Origin: Bacteroidia bacterium
Lineage (GTDB): Bacteria > Bacteroidota > Bacteroidia > Bacteroidales > GCA-2748055
NCBI GenBank assembly: GCA_004525825.1
Contig: SPBY01000007.1
Coordinates: 1 to 18,143 of the forward strand
Length of the DNA stretch: 18,143 nucleotides
Direction: 5' to 3'
The stretch's first letter is position 1, and every line of letters starts with the position of its first letter. Below the pieces are notes generated by a model. It saw only the letters and a list, made by a program, of their open reading frames with translations, did not search any database and was not told the origin of the DNA. The position numbers and the translations under genes are program-made. Positions 1 through 8,509 of the stretch are shown here, one piece after another.

Positions 1-3000
1 AGTCCTGCGGTAGGCTCATCCACTACCAGAATGCGTGGCAGGTGCAGAAGCACCTGGGCAATGCCAATTCGCTGCTTCATGCCTCCAGAGTATGCTCCTA
101 TCTTTTTATGCCTCTCGTCCCACATATGGACCGACTCCAGAACTTCCCTGATACGTTTGGTACGTGCCTGGCTATTGGTGATCCCTTTCAGCATGGCCTG
201 GTAATCCAGGTAGGCATAGGACGACATGTTCTCATACATACCAAACTCCTGGGGAAGGTAGCCGATAAGTCCCTGAAGCTCTTCCCGTTTTTCCTGGGTA
301 TCGATTCCATTGATCCAGATTTTGCCATAACTCTGCTCCAGGATTCCGCAGATGATGCGGATCATGGTCGATTTACCGGCACCATTGGGACCCAGCAAAC
401 CAAACATCCCTGTACCAATCTCCAGGGAGACCCCTTTCAGAGCCTTGAATTGTTCCTTTTCCTTACCCAGAACCGGAAGGACAGAAACAAACCAGTAGAA
501 CCAACGGAGCAGGGGCCGTATCTTTTTCAAATCAAATCCGCTTTGTTTTACCCTGAACGATACCCTGACCATGATTACGGCTAAGTACCAGGCTATACCG
601 GCTATCAGGGTAAGCGACAGGTGATCCCAACGGGACTGGAAGATCACCAGCACTGCCAGCGGAGCAGCATACCTGAACAGCTGCGTGAACAGGCGAAGGA
701 TTTTTCGTTGGGTGATCCGACTGAATTCCTGGATGATGGCCAGGAGGTAAAAATATGCTACCGCCGAAGAGAAGAGCTGCCAGAATCCACCCACCAGGTA
801 GAACCAGGCAAAGTAGACCAGGAATCCCAGCAGGGGAACCTGCCAGATAAGCGCTTCCAGTCTAGGTTTCATGGCCATGCCAGCCTGTTTTGCCAGGGCA
901 GCCATTTTCTTACCAGCCTTGAAGTCCCTGGAGGTCTTGGAATCTCTTCCATAGACCTTGACCAGGTTGGAGACCTGGATCCGGATGGATGCATCTTCAT
1001 CGATGATTCGTTCGGTGGCCTTTCGAAGACTGCTGGAGATAAACCACCAGCTTACTGGTATTCCGACAATGACCAGAAGTCCGCCTGCCAGTTTCCATAC
1101 AAAAGTCTGGACGTAGAAATATACCAGGGCCATCCCAGCCATGACCAGGAGCAAGAGGAAAATTTTCACCACCAATGAGAGGCTCCTGATCCAGGCAAGG
1201 GATTGTTCTATGCCGTTGTAAAGCATGGGGATGTATACCAGTGTTAGCAGGGTGCTCAGGCTGAGTCCCCCGATCACCGTGATGGCAAAGGGAGGGCCAA
1301 TGGCTTCCACATATTCAGCGTTCCCAAGGGCCAGTGGGATCATGGCTGCACAGGTAGTAACGGCTGTGATCAGTATGGGGCGAACCCTGGAGAGTCCAGC
1401 CTCCATGATGGCCCGGGTTTTCCGGTAGCCCCTTCTTCGCAGCTCATTGATGAAATCAATTAAAATGATCCCATTATTGACTACTACTCCTAGCAGGATC
1501 AGGAATCCCATGATGGTATTGGCATTGAAAAGAGACTCCCCGGTTACGGTCAGAAGGAAAAAGGAGCCAATGGCAGCCAGGGGGATGGAAAACAGCAGCA
1601 CAAAGGGAGTGACAAAAGATTCAAATATGGCCGCCAGAATCATGTAAACCAGGATCATGGCGATCAGGAAGATGTTCTTGAACTCGTCCAGTCCCGAATC
1701 TTCCTGCACCAATTCCACGGCTACGCCGGCGGGGATGTTGGCATTCTGAATAAGATCTTCGATTTCGCTCCGGGCATACTCCAGCAGTTCATTGGAGTCG
1801 TAAACATCCTCATTGTACTGGTAACGCAGTTCAACCTGCTTTTCCTGGTTGACCCTGGAAATATCGCGCAAACCACTGGCAAAATAGATCTCTGAAATTT
1901 GCTGGAGTTCAAACAGGGACTCGTCGTCACTATCAGGGATTTCCAGGGTTTCCAGATCCCTCAGTCGCATGTCCTGGTCCACTCCCTCCTCTTCTGCATC
2001 GTTGTACTTGATGATGATTTCATACTCTTCATCGTCCTGCTTAAAATTCACCCCAGAACTGATCTCACTCTGGAAAGTATTCAGCTCGCCCATGACCTGG
2101 TTTCTCGTGATGCCATAACGATTCATAATTAGGGAGTTAAAATCAAGGTGCACCTCAGGTTGATTCTCCCGCACCGAAACCCTGGCCGATGAGATGTTAT
2201 CCAGTTCATCCAGGTAAGACTGCAGATCTTCGGCAACCTCCACCATCAGGCGAAAGTCCTGTCCTTTCAATACAATATACTCTTCATCCTCACCGATTCC
2301 CAGCAGCTCCTGGAAACCTGCTTCACCACCTGCACCTCCACCTCCGCTTCCGCCACCCATCCCTCCTACTCCTGAGGAGGCAGTCAGGCTGATGTCGGAG
2401 GCGGGCATATCCTTGACCATCTCATAGGCCTCTGACTGGATCTGGCCAAAGGAACGATTATTTATTTTCCGATAATCTTCCTGTAGCAGGAGGGTGATAG
2501 TAGCTTCCTCCTCTTCGATCCTTGAAACCACCTCGTCTCGTTCTTCAATCTTCATCAAGGCCTCTTCCATTCCGGCCACCAAAGCATCGGTGGTTTCCAG
2601 GGTAGATCCGGTGGGCATGGTTACATACAGGGTTATCTGGTTAGCTTCCAGCTCATCCAGCTGGTTTACCGATACTGAGAGGGTGCTCAGTATGGTGGCA
2701 AAGAACAGGATCAGTACCCCCACAATGGTGGGCGCCGGGTTTCGGAGAGCGGTTTTCAGCAGGGATAGATAGACCCTGACCAGCCTGTTATTGATGGATA
2801 CCTCCTGATAAACCTCCCTGCCTTTACGATTGTGCTTGCTGCGTGAAAGAATCACATGCACGGCCATGGGGATCAGAAGCAGGGATACTATCAGGGATAC
2901 CACAAGGGTGGATATGATAGAGACCCCGATGTGCCTGGCCAGTAGCTTGATCAGGAATTCAGAGGAGAAAATAAATGGAATAAATACGGCCACAGTGGTT

Positions 3001-4319
3001 CCGGTAGCCGCTACCACAGAACGCCATACCTCTGCAGTGCCTTTGATGACCGAATCGCTTGGTGAGTATCCAAGGGTTCGAAGCCTGTAAATATTTTCAA
3101 GCACCACCACCGAAGTATCGAGAAGCATCCCCACGGCCAAGGCAATTCCGATCAGGGTCAGGCTGTTGATGCTTATGTCAAATGCGAAAAAGAAATTGAA
3201 AGCGGCAAAAATAGAGATCGGCATGGCCATGGCCACCAGGATCACCAGTTTCACGTTGCGAAGGAATATCCACAGAACAAAAATGGCCAGCAGAGCACCG
3301 GTCAGCGCCAGCTTGACAATTTGGTCGATATTATCTTCCATCAGCTCAGCACTGTTGTCCTGGATGGTCACTTCAATATCGAAGGGGGCTCCTTCCCGGT
3401 TCAGGATATCAAGCTGTTCCTCCACCTTGTGGGAGAGCTCAATAATATTGGCCTGTGCATCGTGCACCACCTCCAATGAAACGGCATCTAAGCCATTGAC
3501 CCTGCTGAGGGTCTCTTCCTCTTTCTCACCGTAATAAACTTCGGCTATGTCTTTCAGCCTCACCGGATTGCTTCCCCTGCCGATGACCAGGTCCTCAATC
3601 TGCGAAATGGTTTCGTACTCAGCATCCAGGTAAATAAAAAATCTACGTCCCTCTTCTTTCACCGTGCCCCCGTACTGCCGGAGGTTCATGTTGGAGGAAA
3701 GGATGCCTCGCACCCTGGTGGGGGCAATGTTGTAGGCTTCACAGGCGGCCCTATCGAGGATAATATCCACCGATTTCTGCCTTCCCCCGTAAACATTTAT
3801 TGCCGCGACACCTTCAATATTTTCCAGATCGGGGGTGATGTTCTGATCCACATAGTTCCGCACCCTGTCAACTCCTCCCGAACCACGGGCCTGCAAGCTC
3901 ATCAAGGTATTGCCCGCATCCTCCAGGTCTATCTTGACAACCTGGAGCATGAATTCCTCGGGTATTTCTCCCCGGAGAGCGGTAATCTGCTCATCCAGTT
4001 TCAGGTAGGCGTATTTCAGGTCGGTCCGTTCTTCGTAGGAGACCAGGACATATCCCGTGCGTCTTCCAGCACTCGATTCGATCTTCTCGATGTTCTCCAG
4101 GCCGGCAATCACACTTTCCACCGGAATAATGGCCTCCTGTTCCATATACTCAGGGGTGCTTTCTATCATGGAATTTACCTGGATGTAGAGCATGGGAAGC
4201 TCTGCATTGGGAAATATTTCCATTTTTAAATGCTTCCAGGAGATATACCCCAGCATGGATGCTGCTACAAACAGCATAGTAATAAAGAGCTTGCGTTGTA
4301 TGAGGAAGTGTTTATTCAC
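1..4319 (-). CDS. RND efflux permease fused to an ABC transporter ATPase domain (C-terminus beyond window)
   Basis: One frame stays open from the GTG at 4319 to the window edge, giving 1439 complete residues. Residues 1 to about 1030 are a full HAE-1-type RND permease: TM1 at about 11-28, TM4 with D401 (LDTSVVVLENI), TM10 with VVNNGIILID, and the closing helix STLLTLVYIPMLY. Two more helices follow, then IRIQVSNLVKVYGR (1112-1125), which resembles the first strand of an ABC ATPase. About four helices come next, then FKALKGVSLEI (1291), Walker A GPNGAGKST (1310-1318), the Q-loop region YLPQEF, signature YSGGM (1410) and Walker B ILVVDEP. The D- and H-loops lie off the window. The 18 predicted helices leave the ATPase in the cytoplasm. 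The gene overlaps the upstream RND gene by eight bases, so the two RND chains probably form a heteromeric pump. The substrate is unknown. The reading frame is certain; the function of the fusion is inference. Confidence 0.9.
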   Translation of the reverse strand, partial: MNKHFLIQRKLFITMLFVAASMLGYISWKHLKMEIFPNAELPMLYIQVNSMIESTPEYMEQEAIIPVESVIAGLENIEKIESSAGRRTGYVLVSYEERTDLKYAYLKLDEQITALRGEIPEEFMLQVVKIDLEDAGNTLMSLQARGSGGVDRVRNYVDQNITPDLENIEGVAAINVYGGRQKSVDIILDRAACEAYNIAPTRVRGILSSNMNLRQYGGTVKEEGRRFFIYLDAEYETISQIEDLVIGRGSNPVRLKDIAEVYYGEKEEETLSRVNGLDAVSLEVVHDAQANIIELSHKVEEQLDILNREGAPFDIEVTIQDNSAELMEDNIDQIVKLALTGALLAIFVLWIFLRNVKLVILVAMAMPISIFAAFNFFFAFDISINSLTLIGIALAVGMLLDTSVVVLENIYRLRTLGYSPSDSVIKGTAEVWRSVVAATGTTVAVFIPFIFSSEFLIKLLARHIGVSIISTLVVSLIVSLLLIPMAVHVILSRSKHNRKGREVYQEVSINNRLVRVYLSLLKTALRNPAPTIVGVLILFFATILSTLSVSVNQLDELEANQITLYVTMPTGSTLETTDALVAGMEEALMKIEERDEVVSRIEEEEATITLLLQEDYRKINNRSFGQIQSEAYEMVKDMPASDISLTASSGVGGMGGGSGGGGAGGEAGFQELLGIGEDEEYIVLKGQDFRLMVEVAEDLQSYLDELDNISSARVSVRENQPEVHLDFNSLIMNRYGITRNQVMGELNTFQSEISSGVNFKQDDEEYEIIIKYNDAEEEGVDQDMRLRDLETLEIPDSDDESLFELQQISEIYFASGLRDISRVNQEKQVELRYQYNEDVYDSNELLEYARSEIEDLIQNANIPAGVAVELVQEDSGLDEFKNIFLIAMILVYMILAAIFESFVTPFVLLFSIPLAAIGSFFLLTVTGESLFNANTIMGFLILLGVVVNNGIILIDFINELRRRGYRKTRAIMEAGLSRVRPILITAVTTCAAMIPLALGNAEYVEAIGPPFAITVIGGLSLSTLLTLVYIPMLYNGIEQSLAWIRSLSLVVKIFLLLLVMAGMALVYFYVQTFVWKLAGGLLVIVGIPVSWWFISSSLRKATERIIDEDASIRIQVSNLVKVYGRDSKTSRDFKAGKKMAALAKQAGMAMKPRLEALIWQVPLLGFLVYFAWFYLVGGFWQLFSSAVAYFYLLAIIQEFSRITQRKILRLFTQLFRYAAPLAVLVIFQSRWDHLSLTLIAGIAWYLAVIMVRVSFRVKQSGFDLKKIRPLLRWFYWFVSVLPVLGKEKEQFKALKGVSLEIGTGMFGLLGPNGAGKSTMIRIICGILEQSYGKIWINGIDTQEKREELQGLIGYLPQEFGMYENMSSYAYLDYQAMLKGITNSQARTKRIREVLESVHMWDERHKKIGAYSGGMKQRIGIAQVLLHLPRILVVDEPTAG

Positions 4320-7300
4320 CCTGAAGTACCTCCCCTTTTACAAGTTTTTCTCCAAGTTTCCCAAAGGCCATATAGATGCAGGGGATCACCACCAGAGTAA
4401 GCATGGTAGAGGTCACCAGTCCCCCGATCACCGCCCAGGCCATAGGGGATCGTAGAGAGGCGCTTTCGCCGAATCCCAGAGTCAAAGGGAACAGGGCCAG
4501 GATGGTGGTCAGCGAGGTCATCACAATGGGCCTGATCCGGCGCTGACCGGCTAAAACGATAGCCTCCTTCAGTTTCATGCCCTCTTTTCGGAACTGGTTG
4601 ATGGCATCCACCAGGATGATGGAATCATTTACGGCGATTCCCACCAGGAGGATGATTCCGATGATGGCCATGATGTTCAGTGACGCTCCCTGGATCCAGA
4701 ATACTGCTACAGCCCCAACCACTGCCAGGGGTACAGGCAGCAGAATGGTAAAGGGGTGTATCACGCTTTCGAACTGGGCAGCCATCACCATGTATACCAG
4801 GACCAGGGAAAGCAGCAGGGCAAATCCCATGCTTCCCATAGCTTCCTTTCTCATGGCTTCTTCTCCGGTAATCTGGTAGGTGTATTCCAGGGGAAATTCC
4901 ACCCCACCAAGCTTTTCGTCAATGGCCAGGGCCACCTTATCCAGCGGCAAGTCGCTGTCCAGATCCGCCGTGATCTCTACGATCCGGTTCTGGTTGTTAT
5001 GCAGGATCTCCCTTGGCGAATTCCCCACACGGATCTCTGCCACCTCCCGGAGCATAATCTCTGTATTGTTCACCTTCACAGAAAGTGTTTCCAACTCCTT
5101 CAATGTGAGATCATTCAACTTTACGGTTATATCGGTCAGTTCCCCTTTTACCTCCATCTGACCTCCTTCGGTACCCTGCAGTTTTTCGCTAACCCGGTTG
5201 ATGAGGGTATTCACATCCAAATTCATCAGTCCGGCCCGGTATCGGTCGATGGCGATCACCACTTCCGGGGCACCCCCTTCCACCGATGAAGATATGTTCC
5301 GGATCCCGGGAATCTCTTCCAATTGTTGCATGACCGATATGGATAGCTGCTCCAGTATTTCCATATCCTCCCCTGTCAGTTCCACCACCAAGGGCGGCTT
5401 GTTGGTTCCCAGGATGGTGGAAAGTGCACTCTCCTCCTGGCGGAAAAGAGCAGTGAAATTGGGATTTTCATGAAAGTATTGCGTAAGCACCGTGATCAGG
5501 CTGCTTGCAGAAACAGGACTATCTTCGTTCAGCTTTACCTTGATGGTGGCCATGTTCTGGTCATCAAACAGGCTTTCTCCCCCCGAAGCCAGTCCCGAGG
5601 TGGGACCAATTTCGCTGTAGATCATGTCCAGGCCTTCTTTAGAGATCTCCCGGATGATCCCTTCCAGACTGGATACTGCACCGGCGGTGCGTTCCAGCTG
5701 GGTGCCTTCCGGCATTTTCAGGTCAACATAGAATTCCCTGGCCTCTGTGGAAGGCATAAATTCACTACCGGTATGACGCAGCATAAACCATCCTGCTGCC
5801 ATCAAAGCCGCAGTACCCAGCAGTATCCATCCCCGGATATCCAGGATCTTATCCAGAAAACGGCCATAGCCGGTAAATTGTATGGATTTTTTAATCCTTC
5901 CCTTGAAGGGCGACCTTTTCCGGTAGAGCCGGGAATAGAGCATGGGAATGATCAGGATGGCCACCACCAGCGAAGCCAACAGGGAGAATGCCACCGTAAA
6001 TGCCTGCTCCTTGAACAACTCCCCGGATGCACCGCGCAGGTAAACAATGGGAATAAAGACCACAATGGTCGTCAGCGTAGAAGCAATGATGGCCCCTCCC
6101 ACCTGGGAAGTACCGTTAATGGCCGCTTCATCGGCGCTATCGCCCTGTTCATGGTTACGGAAGATATTCTCCAACACCACTATGGCATTATCGACCAGCA
6201 TCCCCGCCCCCAATGCCAAACCCCCGAGTGTCATGATATTCAGGGTCAGGTTGGTAAAATACATCAGCACAAAGGTGGCAATGATGGACACAGGGATGGC
6301 TACACTTACGATGGCTGTGGGACCGATCCGGCGCAGAAAAAGAAAGAGTACGAATACAGCAAGCACGATGCCCCCGATCAGGCTGCTGCTCACCTCGCCG
6401 ATGGCCGACGAGATATAAGCGCCCTGGTCCTCTACCACGGTGAAGGTGAATCCCGGCAGCGCCTTCTGCATACTTTCCATGGCATCTTTCAGGTCCTCCA
6501 CCGCCCTGACGGTATTGTAACGCATCTCCTTGTAGATGCTCAAGCCCACGCAGGGCTCTCCATCCAGCATCACTGCGTTTTGTTGCTCTTTCAAACTGTA
6601 GCTGACCGTGGCCACTTCCTTCAGCAGCACAGGAACACGTTCCCCCTGAGATTCTTCGGTGGGCTGTCCCATCTTTACAATGATCTCTTCCAGGTCCCTG
6701 ACCTGCTCCAGTTCACTGATGCCCCTCACAATGTAACGCTTCCCCATCTCCACAATAGAGCCCCCTGAAACATCCTGGTTGTAGGAATTGATGCTATTGA
6801 CGATGGAAGATATATCCAGATTGAAGGAATTCAACAGGTAATCATTTGTTTCCACCAGTACCTCAAGCTCTTCTGCGCCATCCACTTCCACATCAGCTAT
6901 CCCTTCCAGCCTGATCAGTTCATTGCGGACATAGTTTTCGGCCGTAAGTCTCAACTCGTTCAGGTCGCTGGATTCACTATGCCTGAAGGCCACCAGCATC
7001 ACAGGAGCGGAGTTGGGATCGTACTGGGTAATGTTGATCTCCTCCAGGTCATTTTGCTGATTGAAGGAAGAAAGTGCTTTAGAGAGGTCCAGGAAGGCTT
7101 CGTTCATGTCTTTCTCCCAGGTATACTCTACCTCTACCAGGGCCATTCCCACACGGGAAGTGGAGGATACATTGACCACTCCGCTTTGCCTGATAGCAAG
7201 AGATTCAACGGCATCGACAAATTTCTCTTCCATCTCTTCGGGGGGACGTTCCCCGGCCACCAGTTCAATGTAGAGTTTGGGGCTGTGCAAATTGGGGAAG

Positions 7301-7413
7301 AGATCGATCCCCAGTTTGTCGAAGGAGATGTATCCAAGCAACAGGGTGGCTACGATGATCATGCTCACCGAGACCGGGTATCTGACAGAAAATCTGGTTA
7401 TGGCTTTTAACAT
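4312..7413 (-). CDS. RND efflux permease, HAE-1 type (first of two)
   Basis: This 1033-residue protein has the usual RND length and layout: TM1 near 13-30, a large periplasmic loop, a TM2-TM6 block (about 340-500), a second periplasmic loop and a TM8-TM12 block (about 865-1020). It would be the proton-driven inner-membrane pump of a tripartite efflux complex with the fusion protein and TolC-like protein encoded just upstream. TM4 reads GMLVDNAIVVLENI, so D408 matches the first Asp of the AcrB Asp pair and the second is Asn. TM10 has VNDSIIL, with N929 where AcrB has the relay Lys. Similar substitutions are common in RND proteins distant from AcrB. It starts 18 bases after the fusion-protein stop and overlaps the next RND gene. 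The substrate cannot be read from the sequence. Confidence 0.95.
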   Translation of the reverse strand: MLKAITRFSVRYPVSVSMIIVATLLLGYISFDKLGIDLFPNLHSPKLYIELVAGERPPEEMEEKFVDAVESLAIRQSGVVNVSSTSRVGMALVEVEYTWEKDMNEAFLDLSKALSSFNQQNDLEEINITQYDPNSAPVMLVAFRHSESSDLNELRLTAENYVRNELIRLEGIADVEVDGAEELEVLVETNDYLLNSFNLDISSIVNSINSYNQDVSGGSIVEMGKRYIVRGISELEQVRDLEEIIVKMGQPTEESQGERVPVLLKEVATVSYSLKEQQNAVMLDGEPCVGLSIYKEMRYNTVRAVEDLKDAMESMQKALPGFTFTVVEDQGAYISSAIGEVSSSLIGGIVLAVFVLFLFLRRIGPTAIVSVAIPVSIIATFVLMYFTNLTLNIMTLGGLALGAGMLVDNAIVVLENIFRNHEQGDSADEAAINGTSQVGGAIIASTLTTIVVFIPIVYLRGASGELFKEQAFTVAFSLLASLVVAILIIPMLYSRLYRKRSPFKGRIKKSIQFTGYGRFLDKILDIRGWILLGTAALMAAGWFMLRHTGSEFMPSTEAREFYVDLKMPEGTQLERTAGAVSSLEGIIREISKEGLDMIYSEIGPTSGLASGGESLFDDQNMATIKVKLNEDSPVSASSLITVLTQYFHENPNFTALFRQEESALSTILGTNKPPLVVELTGEDMEILEQLSISVMQQLEEIPGIRNISSSVEGGAPEVVIAIDRYRAGLMNLDVNTLINRVSEKLQGTEGGQMEVKGELTDITVKLNDLTLKELETLSVKVNNTEIMLREVAEIRVGNSPREILHNNQNRIVEITADLDSDLPLDKVALAIDEKLGGVEFPLEYTYQITGEEAMRKEAMGSMGFALLLSLVLVYMVMAAQFESVIHPFTILLPVPLAVVGAVAVFWIQGASLNIMAIIGIILLVGIAVNDSIILVDAINQFRKEGMKLKEAIVLAGQRRIRPIVMTSLTTILALFPLTLGFGESASLRSPMAWAVIGGLVTSTMLTLVVIPCIYMAFGKLGEKLVKGEVLQGE
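4329..4339 (-). promoter_or_regulatory. Shine-Dalgarno site that sets the GTG start of the RND-ABC fusion
   Basis: The minus strand reads AAAAGGGGAGG, nine bases before GTG at 4319. It lies inside the last codons of the upstream RND gene, whose TAA stop (4312-4314) is downstream of the GTG (overlap GTGAATAA). This indicates translational coupling of the two RND chains. It stands out because other starts in the window lack a clear purine-rich site. Confidence 0.7.
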
Positions 7414-7431
7414 TTCAGCTTGCTTAAGGTT

Positions 7432-8493
7432 TTATTTGAGGATCCTTACCCTGGATTGGTTCCGGAGAGTCTCAAACCCGGAATTAACAATACTTTCCCC
7501 CTTAAGCAATCCCATCTTTACCTCCACGCTTTCTTCGTTTTGTAAACCGGTGGTAATAATCCGTTCAGTGGCTACCCCTTTCTCCACGACGTAGATGATC
7601 TGGTTCCGGTTGCGGCTCATGATGATGTCCCTGGGGATCACAATGACCTCTTCAGCACTGTTGACCACCAGGTCGGCTTTTACAAACATTCCCGGCAGCA
7701 GGATCTCATCCTGGTTTTGCACTTCCACGAAACACTTGAACGTGCGTGCCTCCGGATCGATGGAAGGCGATATTTGTGTAATGAACCCGGTGAGCGTATC
7801 GGCTACGCTGGTATAACTTGTTACATATACTTTAAACCCCTTTTCGATGTTCCGGAAGTATTTTTCGGGCAGGTTGGCCTCCAGGTAGAGTTTTCCGTAA
7901 TCGATGATTTTGATCATTTCTGTATTGGCCGCTATCCTGGTTCCATTGGTAAAATAGGGAAGATCGGCGATGACCCCGCTGAAAGGGGCTTCGATGGTCA
8001 TTTTAGCCAGGTTGATCCGGTTGCTCTCAATATCATACTCTGTGTTGATCAGGGTGATCTCTGCGTTTTTCAGGTCCCTTAAGGTAGCTCCCCCTTTTTC
8101 ATAGAGTGAGGATTGCTTCTCATACTCCAGTTTGGAGATTTCCAGATCCACCTCCGCGGATTTGGCCCTCAGAGAGTTTACATACTCCTCGTCATCCAGC
8201 TCAATCACGGTGGCTCCCTTTTTCACACGATCGCCCAATCCATAAGGTTTACCCGTGGAAGGATTTACCTGGAGCATATATTCACCGGTGATTTCCGAGC
8301 TCATTGTAACTTCCTTTAAGGGATAGACAGAGCCAGTGGTACTTACAAATTCTTCAATGGTCGAAGTGGTGACCTCTATGACCCCCACAGGCACTTCGAT
8401 GGTGGTATCCACCTCCATATCGGGTTGCTTACACGAGCTTACTAGCATCAATGGAATAAGCAGGGCAAAAAGGTCGATTCTTATCTGTTTCAT
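7432..8493 (-). CDS. RND periplasmic adaptor (membrane fusion) lipoprotein, HlyD/AcrA type
   Basis: The protein links the inner-membrane RND pump to the outer-membrane channel. From the ATG at 8493 it has 353 residues and a lipoprotein signal ending in LVSSC, with Cys21 as the lipidated residue. Then come a split lipoyl domain (ITGEYMLQVNPSTGKPYGLGDRVKKGATVIELDD and later IEAPFSGVIADLPYF region), a short alpha-helical hairpin between them, a beta-barrel (LYLEANLPEKYF) and a membrane-proximal domain (VIVIPRDIIM). The frame extends upstream to 8568, and an ATG at 8520 overlaps the stop of the TolC-like gene. I chose 8493 because it gives a compact signal peptide; 8520 remains possible and would couple translation. 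The helical hairpin looks short, as in many Bacteroidota adaptors. Confidence 0.9.
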   Translation of the reverse strand: MKQIRIDLFALLIPLMLVSSCKQPDMEVDTTIEVPVGVIEVTTSTIEEFVSTTGSVYPLKEVTMSSEITGEYMLQVNPSTGKPYGLGDRVKKGATVIELDDEEYVNSLRAKSAEVDLEISKLEYEKQSSLYEKGGATLRDLKNAEITLINTEYDIESNRINLAKMTIEAPFSGVIADLPYFTNGTRIAANTEMIKIIDYGKLYLEANLPEKYFRNIEKGFKVYVTSYTSVADTLTGFITQISPSIDPEARTFKCFVEVQNQDEILLPGMFVKADLVVNSAEEVIVIPRDIIMSRNRNQIIYVVEKGVATERIITTGLQNEESVEVKMGLLKGESIVNSGFETLRNQSRVRILK

Positions 8494-8509
8494 GGCATCA
8501 GGTGTTCTG

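Noticed and set aside
42..1178. Two plus-strand open frames near the left edge
   Set aside because: They are antisense to the RND-ABC fusion, whose motifs (Walker A, signature, Walker B) are unmistakable on the minus strand.
950..1250. A frameshift or misassembly as the cause of the RND-ABC fusion
   Set aside because: The frame is uninterrupted over every codon read, and the residues in between form sensible hydrophobic helices and charged linkers rather than nonsense. It still deserves a read-level check.
5470..6768. 432-codon plus-strand open frame opposite the first RND gene
   Set aside because: It lies wholly antisense to a full-length RND gene, is His/Gln-rich in a way expected from complementing coding DNA, and matches no family I know. 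The same applies to plus-strand frames at 10562-11554 and 16411-17586.
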